Of a stretch of DNA of 64,000 bases, positions 1 through 9,670 are shown piece after piece; within the stretch, counting starts at the first letter, position 1, and every line of letters starts with the position of its first letter. This DNA comes from Falciphora oryzae. Taxonomy: Eukaryota; Ascomycota; Sordariomycetes; Magnaporthales; Magnaporthaceae. The notes below the pieces were generated by a model. The model searched no databases and was not told where the DNA came from. It worked only from the letters and a program-made list of their open reading frames with translations. The position numbers and the translations under genes were made by a program. Where the stretch lies: contig JNVV01000006.1 in the NCBI GenBank assembly GCA_000733355.1, forward strand, positions 171,615 to 235,614, written 5' to 3'.

Positions 1-1551
1 CACGCCGGCAACGCCAGGAGGACGGACGAGCGAAGGCGAGAGAGTTGTTGCATCTCATGTACGAGAGAGATGCTCTTGCGAAGAACCAGATGCTCTGGTG
101 GTGGTGATGCGGCGGCGCCTCGTTCAAAAGGGATGCATGCAGCTGTGTCTCCTCTGCAAATCCGGGTTTCCATTTGCTGAGGCCCGCGAAGGGAGGAGGG
201 CTGCATGACGGGGCCTGTTTTCTTTTCCCGCGCCAGATGGTTTCCGCAGCAACGCATCGGCCGGCTCCGCCACTAGGCTTCTTTTGCGCTTCAACTTGAA
301 ACACGGCGCGAGAAACATCGCTGGCCCCACCCGACTTGCGAGCCTGGATGAACCCAATGGATACCTGCATTTTCCATTTTCACCCATGAACCTAGGCGCC
401 CTCACCTTGTCCAAGTGGGCCGCCCGAACAACAACAAGGCCCGGCAGGATTGATTGCGTCGCGTTACGCCTCTCCTCATGTCCGCCCAGTTCACCTCCGA
501 GGTGGCTGACTACAACTGGGTGCAGATGACCTAGCACTGCTTGCTTTACGGTGAAGGGCGGCGCGCAGTCGACAGGCATCGAGGTCTGCCAGAAGAGGTT
601 TTGCCACACAACCCGCCAACCATGCAGGTGAGCCACCCAGGCCACCGAGACCATTGCCTGCATGTATGCTTGTCCGCAGGGGAAGGATGCAAAGGGAAAG
701 CCATTCGCTCCAAGGCCAGGCAGCCCGGACGAGACCAGATCAGACCAGAGGCCGGCTAGAGGAGATCAGGCCCACCTAGCCCTAGATCCAAGCACCCACA
801 TTACGTGCATGTCTGCACGTACGTAGCAGCGACGGACTCGGGCTGTGGTAGGTAAAAGTTGATGCAATGTACGGTCGGCAAGGGACCGGGCAGCGAGCTG
901 GCTCGGCTCCACGCCTGCCAGGCCCGCCTCAATTGGCGCCCGTCTTGCTGGGCCCACTGACTGATTATCCGGTCCGGTGGTGTGCCTTCGTCTTCTTTTT
1001 GCCGAGGCTGGGCGTGTCCGCCGGGTCTGCAAAACGGCTCTTCGTCCCAGGGGACATTTGGGCAGGGCCGGACCCCGCTCCCATTTGTCCTTTTTCTGGG
1101 GAACAGGCAAGACGGTTCGCGTGACTTGGTGTCCAGCGTGCCAGCCAAGGGTGCCGACGTTCAGGAAGGAGGGTGTGGAGCCTCCGCCAGCTCGCAGCCG
1201 ACCAACCGATGAGCACAGCTTTGTCGTTCCGCCTCTAAGACCTTTGCCGTGCACGTCGTCGTAATGGATGCGTAGGGAGCTTTACTTGCGTACGGATATT
1301 TTCAACACTCCTTCTCGCGTGCATCAATGCTAATCTCGCCGCCGGGGCCAGTCTCATCGTCGCCGCACCGCCGCCACTGAAGCTCCAACTCGACCCCTGT
1401 AGCCCCTTTCACGGCGCGCGTCTCGCCCAGCCGAGCCTCGGCTCCGCCATTTCTACCCGCACGCACATCTGCACGAGCATCTGGGGTATCAACGGACAGC
1501 CGCACATTCTCCAGAAACACCAGCAGCAACAAACAACCGACAAAACCAGCC
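1..1551. other. Intergenic region with possible gene start at left edge
   Basis: I find no convincing complete gene here. On the minus strand an ATG at 53-51 opens a frame running off the left edge. Its 17 visible codons read like a secretion signal (MQQLSRLRSSVLLALPA), so a secreted-protein gene may begin here, but that is only a short fragment. The last 65 bases before 1552 are rich in CA/AAC triplets, as in many fungal 5' leaders, and are probably the untranslated leader of the next gene. Confidence 0.4.
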
Positions 1552-2598
1552 ATGACCTCCAAGGCCGAGATCCCGTCGCTGCCTACGGACCAGCCGGTCC
1601 CTTCCTCGACGCCACCGGTGCCGGCGCCCAAGGGGTCGCCCGTCCCCATCACCGCCCTCCTGGCCGCCACGCCCGCCGACCTGGACGCCTTTCTCGCCCA
1701 CCTCCACAGGTGCTTGCAGACGCCCTCGGGCATAGACGTGAGCAATGACCCTGCCCTCGCCCGGCCACCTACCGCCCAACGCCCATGCCGCACAGCTTGC
1801 TAACCTCGTCGACCACCCAAACAGTGCGTCCTCCAGTTCGTCTGCTACACCTCGCGCCTCTCAGCCGCCGTCCTGACCGCGCTGTCGCAAAACGCACTCC
1901 GCCGCTCCTCCCGCGAGCTCGTCGCCCTCGCCCTCGCCCTCCCTCCCCGCACCGCTGTCCTCTTCGCCTCGGCCGGCCCGGCCATCCCGGCGACCGCCGC
2001 CTCGGCGCGGGCCCTGCTCGTCGCCCAGCGCCTCAAGGCCCTCTCGGGCCTCCTGAGCGAGGCCCGCGTCATAACCCGCCTCTGGGGCCTGCTCGGCATG
2101 TACTTCTGGGCCCGCCGCCTGGTTGTGGGCCTCCTGAGCGCCCGCCGCAAGACCGCCTCCGAGGCCGACAAGGACGTCGCTGCCGCCGCGCCCGCGCCTG
2201 CGCCCTCGGCCGCCGCCGCCGCCCTGAGCTGGGCCCAGCTGGCGTCGTGCGTCGTGTTCCAGGCGCTCGAGAACGGCGCGTACCTGTCGTCCAAGGGCGT
2301 CATGTCCTGGGACCCGGCCAGGCAGGGCAGCGCCATGCGCTGGAGCTCGCGCTTCTGGGGCGTCTTTGTCGGCATCGAGCTCGGCAAGCTCGCCTTCGAG
2401 GCCACCCAGGACGGCGCCCGCACCCGCACCCCCGAGTGGAGGAAAAGCGTGACCCGCTACCTGGCCTGGTCCCCCCTGATAGTCCACTGGGGCTCCGAGA
2501 AGGGCTTCATCGGCGAGATGGGCATCGGCCTGCTGGCGTGCGTGCCCAGCGTCATCCAGATGAACGACTTGTGGAAATCCACGGCAGCGACCGCCTAA
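1552..2598 (+). CDS. PEX11C: Peroxisomal membrane protein PEX11C
   Basis: Two exons, 1552-1737 and 1825-2598, give about 319 residues. The intron begins GTGAGC and ends ACAG, and the junction restores the family sequence GID-VL-FVCYTSRLSA. Seen in the protein: a Pro-rich N-terminus; the motif TPADLDAFLAHLHRCL near residue 42; an Arg-rich stretch with WGLLGMYFWARRL; an Ala-rich linker; a conserved block with LENGAYLSSKGV and WSSRFWGVFVGIELGKL; and a C-terminal segment ending near MNDLWK. This pattern matches the fungal PEX11C subgroup of the Pex11 family, which binds and tubulates the peroxisomal membrane before division. A second in-frame acceptor at 1836 would drop four residues. The subgroup assignment is by remembered similarity; the family assignment is firm. 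Confidence 0.85.
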
Positions 2599-3127
2599 TT
2601 CACGCGGTGCTTTGTTTGTTTTCTTTTATTTTTACTTCGTTGTTTTTTCCCCTCCTTTTTTCCCCTTGTGGGCAGCTCGGAGCCTCCTCCATCCATAGCA
2701 GTTTGATTTTGGACACATAGAGTTGGCAGCAAATATCGCACATGATTCTTCAATTGTTTTGACTAACTTTAAGCATATATTATGTTATTTTTTCGTGTTG
2801 GGAAATTCCTTGTTTCTTCCCTTTCCTGTCATCCCGACTTTATTCCCTGATCCCCTTAGTCGTCGTGTTTAGGAACCGCTTGGGTTTGGCCCCTTGATCT
2901 TTGGGACGATGCGCGGCATTCAAGTCTCCCAGAAATACATTAAACAGAACGGAGGCTATCTCCGGGCACATCTGCAACCTCTAAGCCGGGTCGCAGGAAA
3001 GCCGTATTATCTTTTTGCCATTGATGGCGGCGCAGGAGCCGGAATCGATTTCGCTCCCGCAGGTCATGCTGTTGGCGCCAAACAAGTTTTCTTTTTGTCC
3101 CTCCTTGGAATCGCAAAGCCGCCGTTT
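2599..3127. other. Tail-to-tail intergenic region
   Basis: This stretch lies between two convergent genes and should hold both 3' UTRs. Bases 2605-2870 are distinctly T-rich and AT-rich, including TTAAGCATATATTATG, which suits 3' end processing. The short open frames here have no coding character. I see nothing else. Confidence 0.6.
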
Positions 3128-3952
3128 CTAGAGCACGACCCCCTCCATAATAAACAAGCCGACAGCAGACGCCCACGCAAGGACCCCTATCGGGTTGGTC
3201 GGTAGCACGTGTTGCGCCCCGCCCACCACAGCGGGATCGAATGGGCTTCCGCCGCCTCTTTGGCCACCCTGGCTACCTTGACCACCCTGACCCGGAGATG
3301 GCGGAGGCGACGTCGTCTCCTCTGGCCCCCGTGTGCGTGTTGGTGCGGGAGTCTCTGTCGGCCTCGGCGCCTCGGGAGTCCCGTTCTCTGGAGACTCGCT
3401 TGACGACGCTGGTGGTGCGACTGGTGGCGCCGGCACAGGTGTGAGGCTCGGTGGATCTCTTGACGTCGATACAGACGTCGACGACGGTGGTGGTGGTGGT
3501 GGCGGCGGCGGCAGTAGTCTGCGTGTTGAGGTGACAGCAGGGGGTGGTAATGATGACCTTGATAGTGATGGTATCAACCTCGTGCTAGTCGTTCGGGGCG
3601 GCTCCAGACCCCGACCGCACAGCGTGTCGACGAGAGAGCCCTGCAGGGCAGCGCGGAGGACCGAGCCAGCAGGAACAGATGCGTCGGCGCACACGACCTG
3701 GAGCGTGGTCTGCACGAGCCTTAATGAGCGCACGCAGCTCGAGGCGCAGCCCCTCCCGGCGGTAAAGTCGGACTGGGAGCATCCGACGAGGGGGCTGTCG
3801 TTGTAGGCCAGGATGCAGCCGAGAGGCACCGTCGATACCGCTATCGATTGGAAGTCGGAAAGCGTCAGAGCCGAGACCGACGAGGCCATGAGGAGAACGA
3901 CTTGCGCGAGCAAGGTCGACGGCCTAGTTGAGCATGCTGTTGTTGGCGCCAT
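3128..3952 (-). CDS. Secreted six-cysteine protein, probably GPI-anchored
   Basis: A single-exon frame of 274 residues starts at the ATG ending at 3952. Residues 1-28 look like a signal peptide (hydrophobic AQVVLLMASSVSA, likely cleavage after Ala28). The mature N-terminal domain has exactly six cysteines (46, 58, 69, 73, 88, 112), probably three disulfides, with the motif VPLGCILAYN. Residues from about 115 to 240 are Pro/Ser/Thr-rich, with a run of nine prolines, and look like an O-glycosylated stalk. The C-terminus ends in a hydrophobic segment after a small-residue region (PVVGGAQ-type), as expected for GPI attachment. I recognise the general type (small Cys-rich domain plus stalk plus GPI signal, common in Sordariomycetes) but no function. 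A cell-wall or surface role is inferred. Confidence 0.75.
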   Translation of the reverse strand: MAPTTACSTRPSTLLAQVVLLMASSVSALTLSDFQSIAVSTVPLGCILAYNDSPLVGCSQSDFTAGRGCASSCVRSLRLVQTTLQVVCADASVPAGSVLRAALQGSLVDTLCGRGLEPPRTTSTRLIPSLSRSSLPPPAVTSTRRLLPPPPPPPPPSSTSVSTSRDPPSLTPVPAPPVAPPASSSESPENGTPEAPRPTETPAPTRTRGPEETTSPPPSPGQGGQGSQGGQRGGGSPFDPAVVGGAQHVLPTNPIGVLAWASAVGLFIMEGVVL

Positions 3953-5877
3953 TTCGCAGGCCAGGCAGGCAGCTCGGAGTAGACGACGGTGGATACGGCT
4001 GCGTGGTCCGCCCGCGCCTCGAGGCTTGCCAAGTCGACCACTTTCTTCCGTCTCCCCTCCCGGCCGTGTCGTTGTTTGCCCTTGTTGTGTTTGTTTGTTG
4101 AGTTATTTATTTATTTCCCCCCCCCCTTTTCTTTGGTTCGCTTCGTGTTGTCCCTTGCTAGCAGGTAGGTCGGTATATAGTGTAGTATGTACTACTTTTT
4201 TCTTGTGTGGCAATGTTGATAATTCCAAAAGCGACTTGGTCGATGCAGGGCGGTGGCGGCGGATCGTCAGAAGCCCAAAACTGGTTTCGGCGTGGTGAAG
4301 ACGGAAGAAGAAAACCAGGACTCGCCACTGCGACAGGGACGGCACAGCCCAACGACAGACAGCGAGATACAAGCTAGGAGAGGCAAACAGTCGTCTGGCA
4401 GGCATGTTCCTGGGGAAGTAGCTTATGAGGCCGGCCAGCTGCGCACGGAAGGCAGGGCGGACAGACGTCTGACTGATGGGAACCCTGGCCGATCCTCGGA
4501 AAGGGCGGGTCGAACCGTGCTTGACATGTTCGAGTGGATGTGTTGGCCTCGCCTGACCCATCATCATCCTGGACAGCCGGCAAGGTGGGCGGGTCGAGGG
4601 TGCCCCGGCCCAGGGCCTTGGTACAAACAGGGGAAGCCAAAACGCGAGCTGTGTCAGGCCTTTAGGTCAAAGTCCGGGTGGTTGCTGGAGGTCAACCCTC
4701 GGGCTAAAATAAGAACAAGGGAAAAGAGGACCAGTCGGAGGAAGGACAAGAAAACGAGGCAAGAGAGCAAAATCCAGATAATCACGAGGCACAGAATGCC
4801 AGCGCAGAGGACGTCATCGTACAGCCATCTATTACAGACGTGGTCACCATCATGGACACATGCATCGAGATGGTAGTACCTACCCGGCCTTAGCTCTCAA
4901 CTTAGGTCCCTACCAACATTCATGCCTTTGTCCTGCCGCGAGTGTTAACATGCAGTTCCGCATTTCGGCAATTTCGATCGCGGATGCTCTTGGCGATCAG
5001 ACACGGGCGAGCAGGTAAATCACCTCGTTCGCATCTTCTCCTCTCCTCCTCTCGTCCTTCAGCCAGCAACAAAACCCACAGTGACCTTCGATGGAGCCCC
5101 GTCGACTCAGGTCCCGACACAGCGGATTTCCCACCGCACCTGAAGAGTTTTTGCATGAAAGGTTTCAAGGCGCGCTGTGAGAAGCTCGTGGCGCGCCGAA
5201 GCCCTGCCTTGCCAAACAATTTAAGGTTGTCCGTCCCCTCGAATGCTACCGTGCTGCGTGCGCGCACGAGGCCGGGCAGGGTCGTTCGAACGGGTCATGT
5301 CATGAAGCCAAGTTTTTTTTTTTTTTGTTCTGCAGGTGATCCACCGCCGACGGCAGCCGATCGACAATGGTGATCCACTGCAGCTGCTTGAAACATAGCG
5401 TCCTGTTTCAGACGCTGGGGCTGGCTGCAGATCGCCCCCAACCCCAGCCGCCACGTAACCTAAACGACCGCTCACAACCACACAACCTGCAGCCGACCGA
5501 CCCTTTGGCCGTGCGCGCCTCTGCATCGAATTCAATTGATCACTTGATAGTTTGGTGCCATGAGAGCTCTCTTCGTCACTCGCCTTTATTGTCACTACCT
5601 TGTCCGCGTCTCAATCTTAACGTATAGATTCAAGTCTACGCTACAAAGGCCGCGTCTTGTCTTATGTATAAGCAATGAAGTCAAAAAGGCGAGTAAGAGG
5701 GAAATTTGAGACAGAGAGAAAAGAAAAGTAAGATGAACCCAGCCATCTCGACGTCTGCGTTGGCCGGGACAACGCAGAGAGGCGTCGAGGTACCTTATAT
5801 ACACAGGTATACTCCCAAATAACAATGAAGGCACCAACAAGCGCCGCGTTCGGGCTTGCTACAAGGGTCTAAGTCTA
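3953..5877. other. Intergenic region, promoter of secreted protein
   Basis: This stretch carries the upstream DNA of the secreted-protein gene and the 3' flank of the GPHR gene. It has a pyrimidine-rich tract at about 4080-4215, including a run of ten C at 4117-4126, and a T run at 5313-5326. The open frames on both strands are short, overlapping and Arg/Pro/Gln-rich, with no recognisable domain. I find no supported gene. Confidence 0.5.
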
Positions 5878-7853
5878 CTACGACCGCTTCTCTCCGGTTT
5901 CTTCTCCGGCGAACTCGTCCCAGTCGTCCCAGTCCCGGTCAGCCCCACCCCCGATCTTCCGGCCGATCCAGATACCGACTGCCGTAGTCACACTGGCAAG
6001 CAGGAACCACCCCTCAAACCACTATCGTTGCACAGTTTCCATCTCGAAAGGTTAGCACTCGTTATAATGACAGCATGAGTCGGTCGGCGGTCTCGGCGTC
6101 TATGTGATATAGGAGGATATAATAACACGATCTGGGGGGAAAGTATGTATGCAGTTGGACGGGCAGAAGGGTAACCAGGTGCCTAGCTAGCTCAGCTAAT
6201 AGACCAAAGGAGATGATAACTTACACGGTCGACGAAGCCAGGCTCGAGCGCACTCTCCAGCACGTCACCCACGGCGCTCGACACCTCCTTGGGAAGACTG
6301 CCCCGGAGCAGCAGAGCCGCGCTGATGACGTAGGTCGCCGCCACCTGCCCCACGAGCAGGGCCAGGTTGGCCTGGGTCTGCAGGAGAATCCCCGGGGCCC
6401 ACTTTGTGAAGAGGTGCAGCGTCTGCAGCACCGAGTTGAGCGACGCGGCCAAGATGACGCCCGACAGCAGGAACGAAATTTGCCGGGCCCAGGCCAGCTG
6501 GTCCAGCTTAGGGTCCCAATGCCGGGCTAGAAGGCCGAGGAAGCGGCTGATGGGATCTGACGATGAGAAGGAGGCACCTGGATAGTATGCCCGCCGAAGC
6601 GTGGCCATGGTCGTGGCTAGGATCCTGTAGACACAATAGAGCGCAAAGATATACGACGACAGCGCCAGGAGACGCCCGACAACTGTTCCGTCACGCGCAT
6701 GGCTCGCTTGTCTGCTCCGTAGCGCTGCCACCGCGGACGACAGTCTTGATTCCATCGACTCGAGCCCCGCAATCTCCATCTGCAGCGCCTTGATCTCGCC
6801 CGCGTCGCCTCCGCCTCCCATGTTCTTGATCGAGCCCACCAGCTTGCCCACCAGCCCCGCAGCCCCGCCGGGCGTGGTTGGCGAGCCGTCTGGCGTACCC
6901 GATGCCGCGACGACCCTGCGCTGCAACGATCGCAGGCGGTGGCGTTTCGCAGCCAGAAGCTCGGCCGTCGCATCAACTCCGGCCTGCTTCCTCGCAACCA
7001 TGGCGTCCGTGACCGGACGGCGCCTGTGCGTCCTGCTGTCGGTGAGCAGGTGCCACGGTGACGAGACGCTGGCAAACCCGGAGAGCAGCGCCATGAGGGA
7101 TATTCCGATAACACCGATCCTCTCGAGGCACGCTCGGGACAGGTCTTGGGCGCTCCCGGCCGACAGGTCTGGAAAAACGGACCCTGAGCTCCAGCCGATC
7201 CCACCCCGAGTGCCCATTGAGGCGCCGGTGCTGTCAAAGCTAACCACCTCATCCCGCGCGTAGACGTATGTCTCGTCGGGAGCAGGGACGGCCATGCCCA
7301 GGGACCAGAAGACAAAGAGCCAGGCGCCAAAGGCCGAGAAGAGCAGGATCCAGGGCATGCGCGGAATGCGGCCCTTGGCTGAGCGCTGGAACGACCACCC
7401 CGCACCGGTGATGATGGACTGGAGCTCAAGGAAGGGTATCAAGACGATGAGGAGAAACATAAGAGTGGGGACCGTGAAGCGGAGAGCGGTGGCGCGGGCC
7501 CCAGGGTCAACCAGGTTGGAGATCTCGGCGAGGATCAGCTGGGCGAGAACGGCCGAAAGCCCAATGGTGGCGGCAAAGGTCGAGGCGGCAATACGGCGGC
7601 GCAGGCCGCGGGCGCCGTGTTCGGCATGACACTGGCGCAGGGCTGCCGGGGCAGAGGCTGGCAGGATGTGGTCGTGGCCATCGTCGCGCGACCTGTCCTG
7701 GACGCGAGACAGGAGCGGGAATATGTGACGCGCGACGAGGAAGCTGACGGCGGCGAAGGTGCCGACGAAGGGCGACAGCGACAGGGCCTTCGCGAAGCCT
7801 GCGCCCGGGGGTGGGCCGGCCGAGCAGGCGTCGTCGCCACAGCTGATGGCCAT
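5878..7853 (-). CDS. GPHR: Golgi pH regulator (GPHR/GTG-type) membrane protein
   Basis: Two exons on the minus strand, 7853-6225 and 6021-5878, give 590 residues. The intron starts GTAAGT right after GFVDR, and the acceptor AACGATAG leads into WFEGWFLLASVTT. The protein has a hydrophobic N-terminus (about 25-48), several further membrane helices (roughly 93-112, 125-148, 170-190, 245-265), a long hydrophilic central loop with a helical Glu/Arg-rich part (270-385), then four more helices. The tail is Asp/Trp-rich (DRDWDDWDEFAGEE). This is the GPHR / abscisic-acid GPCR-like family, an anion channel that acidifies the Golgi in animals, with related GTG proteins in plants. Which activity the fungal protein has is not settled by sequence. 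The last helix is encoded only in the small second exon, so models that read through the intron lose it. Confidence 0.85.
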
Positions 7854-8550
7854 TGAATCGTGCAGGCAGCAGCACCGGACGTCTCGAGGCGAGGCGCTGC
7901 CGAGTGCCTAACAATAGTGAGCGTGCAACCCAGCGGGCGGAGCTTTGCGTCCCAGGGACACGTGATCGGGCGGATCGATGGCTTCGTTGTCGCTCAGAGC
8001 TGAGCACTCGACCAAAGCCTCGGAGTCATGACCCGCGCTTGGTCTCCTTGCTACGCAAGTGCGGCGGCAAAGTTCTCCCGCGCTTGCTTTTCTCAGCACC
8101 GAACGGGGGCGACCTCAGCGCGGCAGTCGGGGTAGAAGATTCCTACCACCTCGACAAGTCAGGGAGGCAGGATCGGGATGTGCACGGCAGGCAGGTGGTA
8201 TCCAGGTCGTCGAGGGAGTAGAGGCGCTGGTCGCATTTACCAATCGAGCCAGTTGGGTGCTGGATTGAGCATGGAGGCTAAGGGCAGCTCGGAACGCTTA
8301 GGTAAGTGCTCGCGTTCAGCGCTCGGGTCCCCCCCACCCGATGGGGCTGTCGCCTGCAGGCTCCATTTAGGTGGGGGGATCGGAGCAGGGAGGGCCCCAG
8401 CTCCAGCCGCACCCTCGTCGTCGTGGAGGGAGCCTCGTTCGCGACAAAAAAAAAAGATGGCACCCCATTATTCCTGTGTCTTTCTTTTTCTATGTTTTTT
8501 TTTTTTTTTTTTTCCTACGTTTTCTTTTTCTTCTTCTTCTTTTTTTCTTT

Positions 8551-8576
8551 TCTCTCTCTCTCTCTCTCTCTCTCTC
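8551..8576 (+). repeat. (TC)n microsatellite
   Basis: Thirteen TC units follow a T-rich and TTC-rich tract that begins near 8495. It is a simple repeat, probably variable in length between isolates. Confidence 0.95.
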
Positions 8577-8646
8577 CTCCTTGTTTTTGTATCCTTCCTG
8601 TTCATATATCTTGATGTATGCCAGAGGTGCCCACTTTTTTGTCGTA

Positions 8647-9005
8647 CAGGTCTCCAGGATCAGAATTGTTAGTGCAGTGGATCCTTCCTATTTAGACCTC
8701 GTACCCAGAGACATCTTCCGCATAGAAAATGTACTCAAATCAATGTACCTCTACCCACGACCCACACCCTATGAGACGCTATGGAACCTCATAGAAATCC
8801 ACCATTTGAAGGCCAATCTGCACCGCGATACCTTCAATCGATTCCCTTCGACGCCGGAAATCTGCGCCGCCTTTAACAACAACGATACATTGATTTGTAC
8901 TAGAGATTGTGCGGCAGCCTGTGTACCGTTACCCCCTGGCTAATACCCCGGCTTACCCCCCTTGTCTGGGTCTACTGCACTAACAATTCTAATCCTGGAT
9001 ACCTG
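8647..9005. mobile_element. MITE with 38-bp terminal inverted repeats and TA target duplication
   Basis: The outermost 38 bases at each end are inverted copies of each other with four mismatches. The left end begins CAGGTCTCCAGGATCAGAAT, and the right end read inward begins CAGGTATCCAGGATTAGAAT. The element is flanked on both sides by TA (8645-8646 and 9006-9007), the target duplication of Tc1/mariner-type elements. At 359 bp it is too short to encode a transposase. An internal frame of about 90 codons (with YLDLVPRDIFRIENVLKS) has no domain I recognise. Three of the four mismatches between the ends are transitions. Two of these fit CpA-to-TpA change, the context of repeat-induced point mutation, but three sites prove nothing. 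The superfamily is inferred from the TA duplication and CAGG ends. Confidence 0.85.
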
Positions 9006-9670
9006 TAGATGAGGGGGCGCAGCTGGACGAGTGACGCACTCCCATCCGCAAGGCACCTACCGCGTGCTTTCTCAAGCAACTGTCAAGAGCAATTAGTCAT
9101 TTGAATTGCGAGACAGAACGAAACACGGGGACTATCTGGGCCAGTGACTTCTTCTCCCTGGGCTTTCAGTTTACGTGAGTGAGAAACTGGCACGCCGATC
9201 CACGTGAAATTGATCTCTGTTGCTTTATGTGCCTCATCAGCTAGCTTATTGATGTCAGTACAAACACAACCTCGACCAGGCAGCCAGCAAGGGCATCCGG
9301 GTTCGTATCGCCGCTGATGGAACCTGGAGGCAAAGCATTGTCTGCCATGAATAAAAGGTCTTGGATGGGCATGTCAGCCGTGTACCTAAGTATATACGTG
9401 TGCTTTGTAGTATTACTCGTGTACTTTTGCCAAGTACGATACTCTTCTGCGCGCAAAACCTGCCGACATAACCCCAGCACATCTTCTCCCAACGCTGATT
9501 TCCAGGCTTTGGGTTGCGAAAACAAACACGCGCTTACGATCCGACGGGCGATCACCCAGACTCCAGCCATCACGCGGTATCGCGCCGGCGGGTATACCAT
9601 AAATAGCATAGGCATGCAATGCAAAAAATACCATCACGCCCCTTTTCCGCCTCAACGGGCAGTGCCCGTG

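Larger units (their letters stand above)
7854..9670. other. Intergenic region with microsatellite and MITE
   Basis: This stretch lies upstream of the GPHR gene and downstream of the stress-protein gene. It holds a T run (8495-8513), a (TC)13 microsatellite (8551-8576) and the MITE listed separately (8647-9005). Several open frames cross the low-complexity tract and give Phe/Ser/Leu-only protein, which is an artefact. I find no supported gene. Confidence 0.6.

Noticed and set aside
8178..8943. Plus-strand frames of 164-190 codons rich in Phe, Ser and Leu
   Set aside because: They are read through the poly-T and (TC)n tract and into the MITE, so the protein is a repeat artefact.
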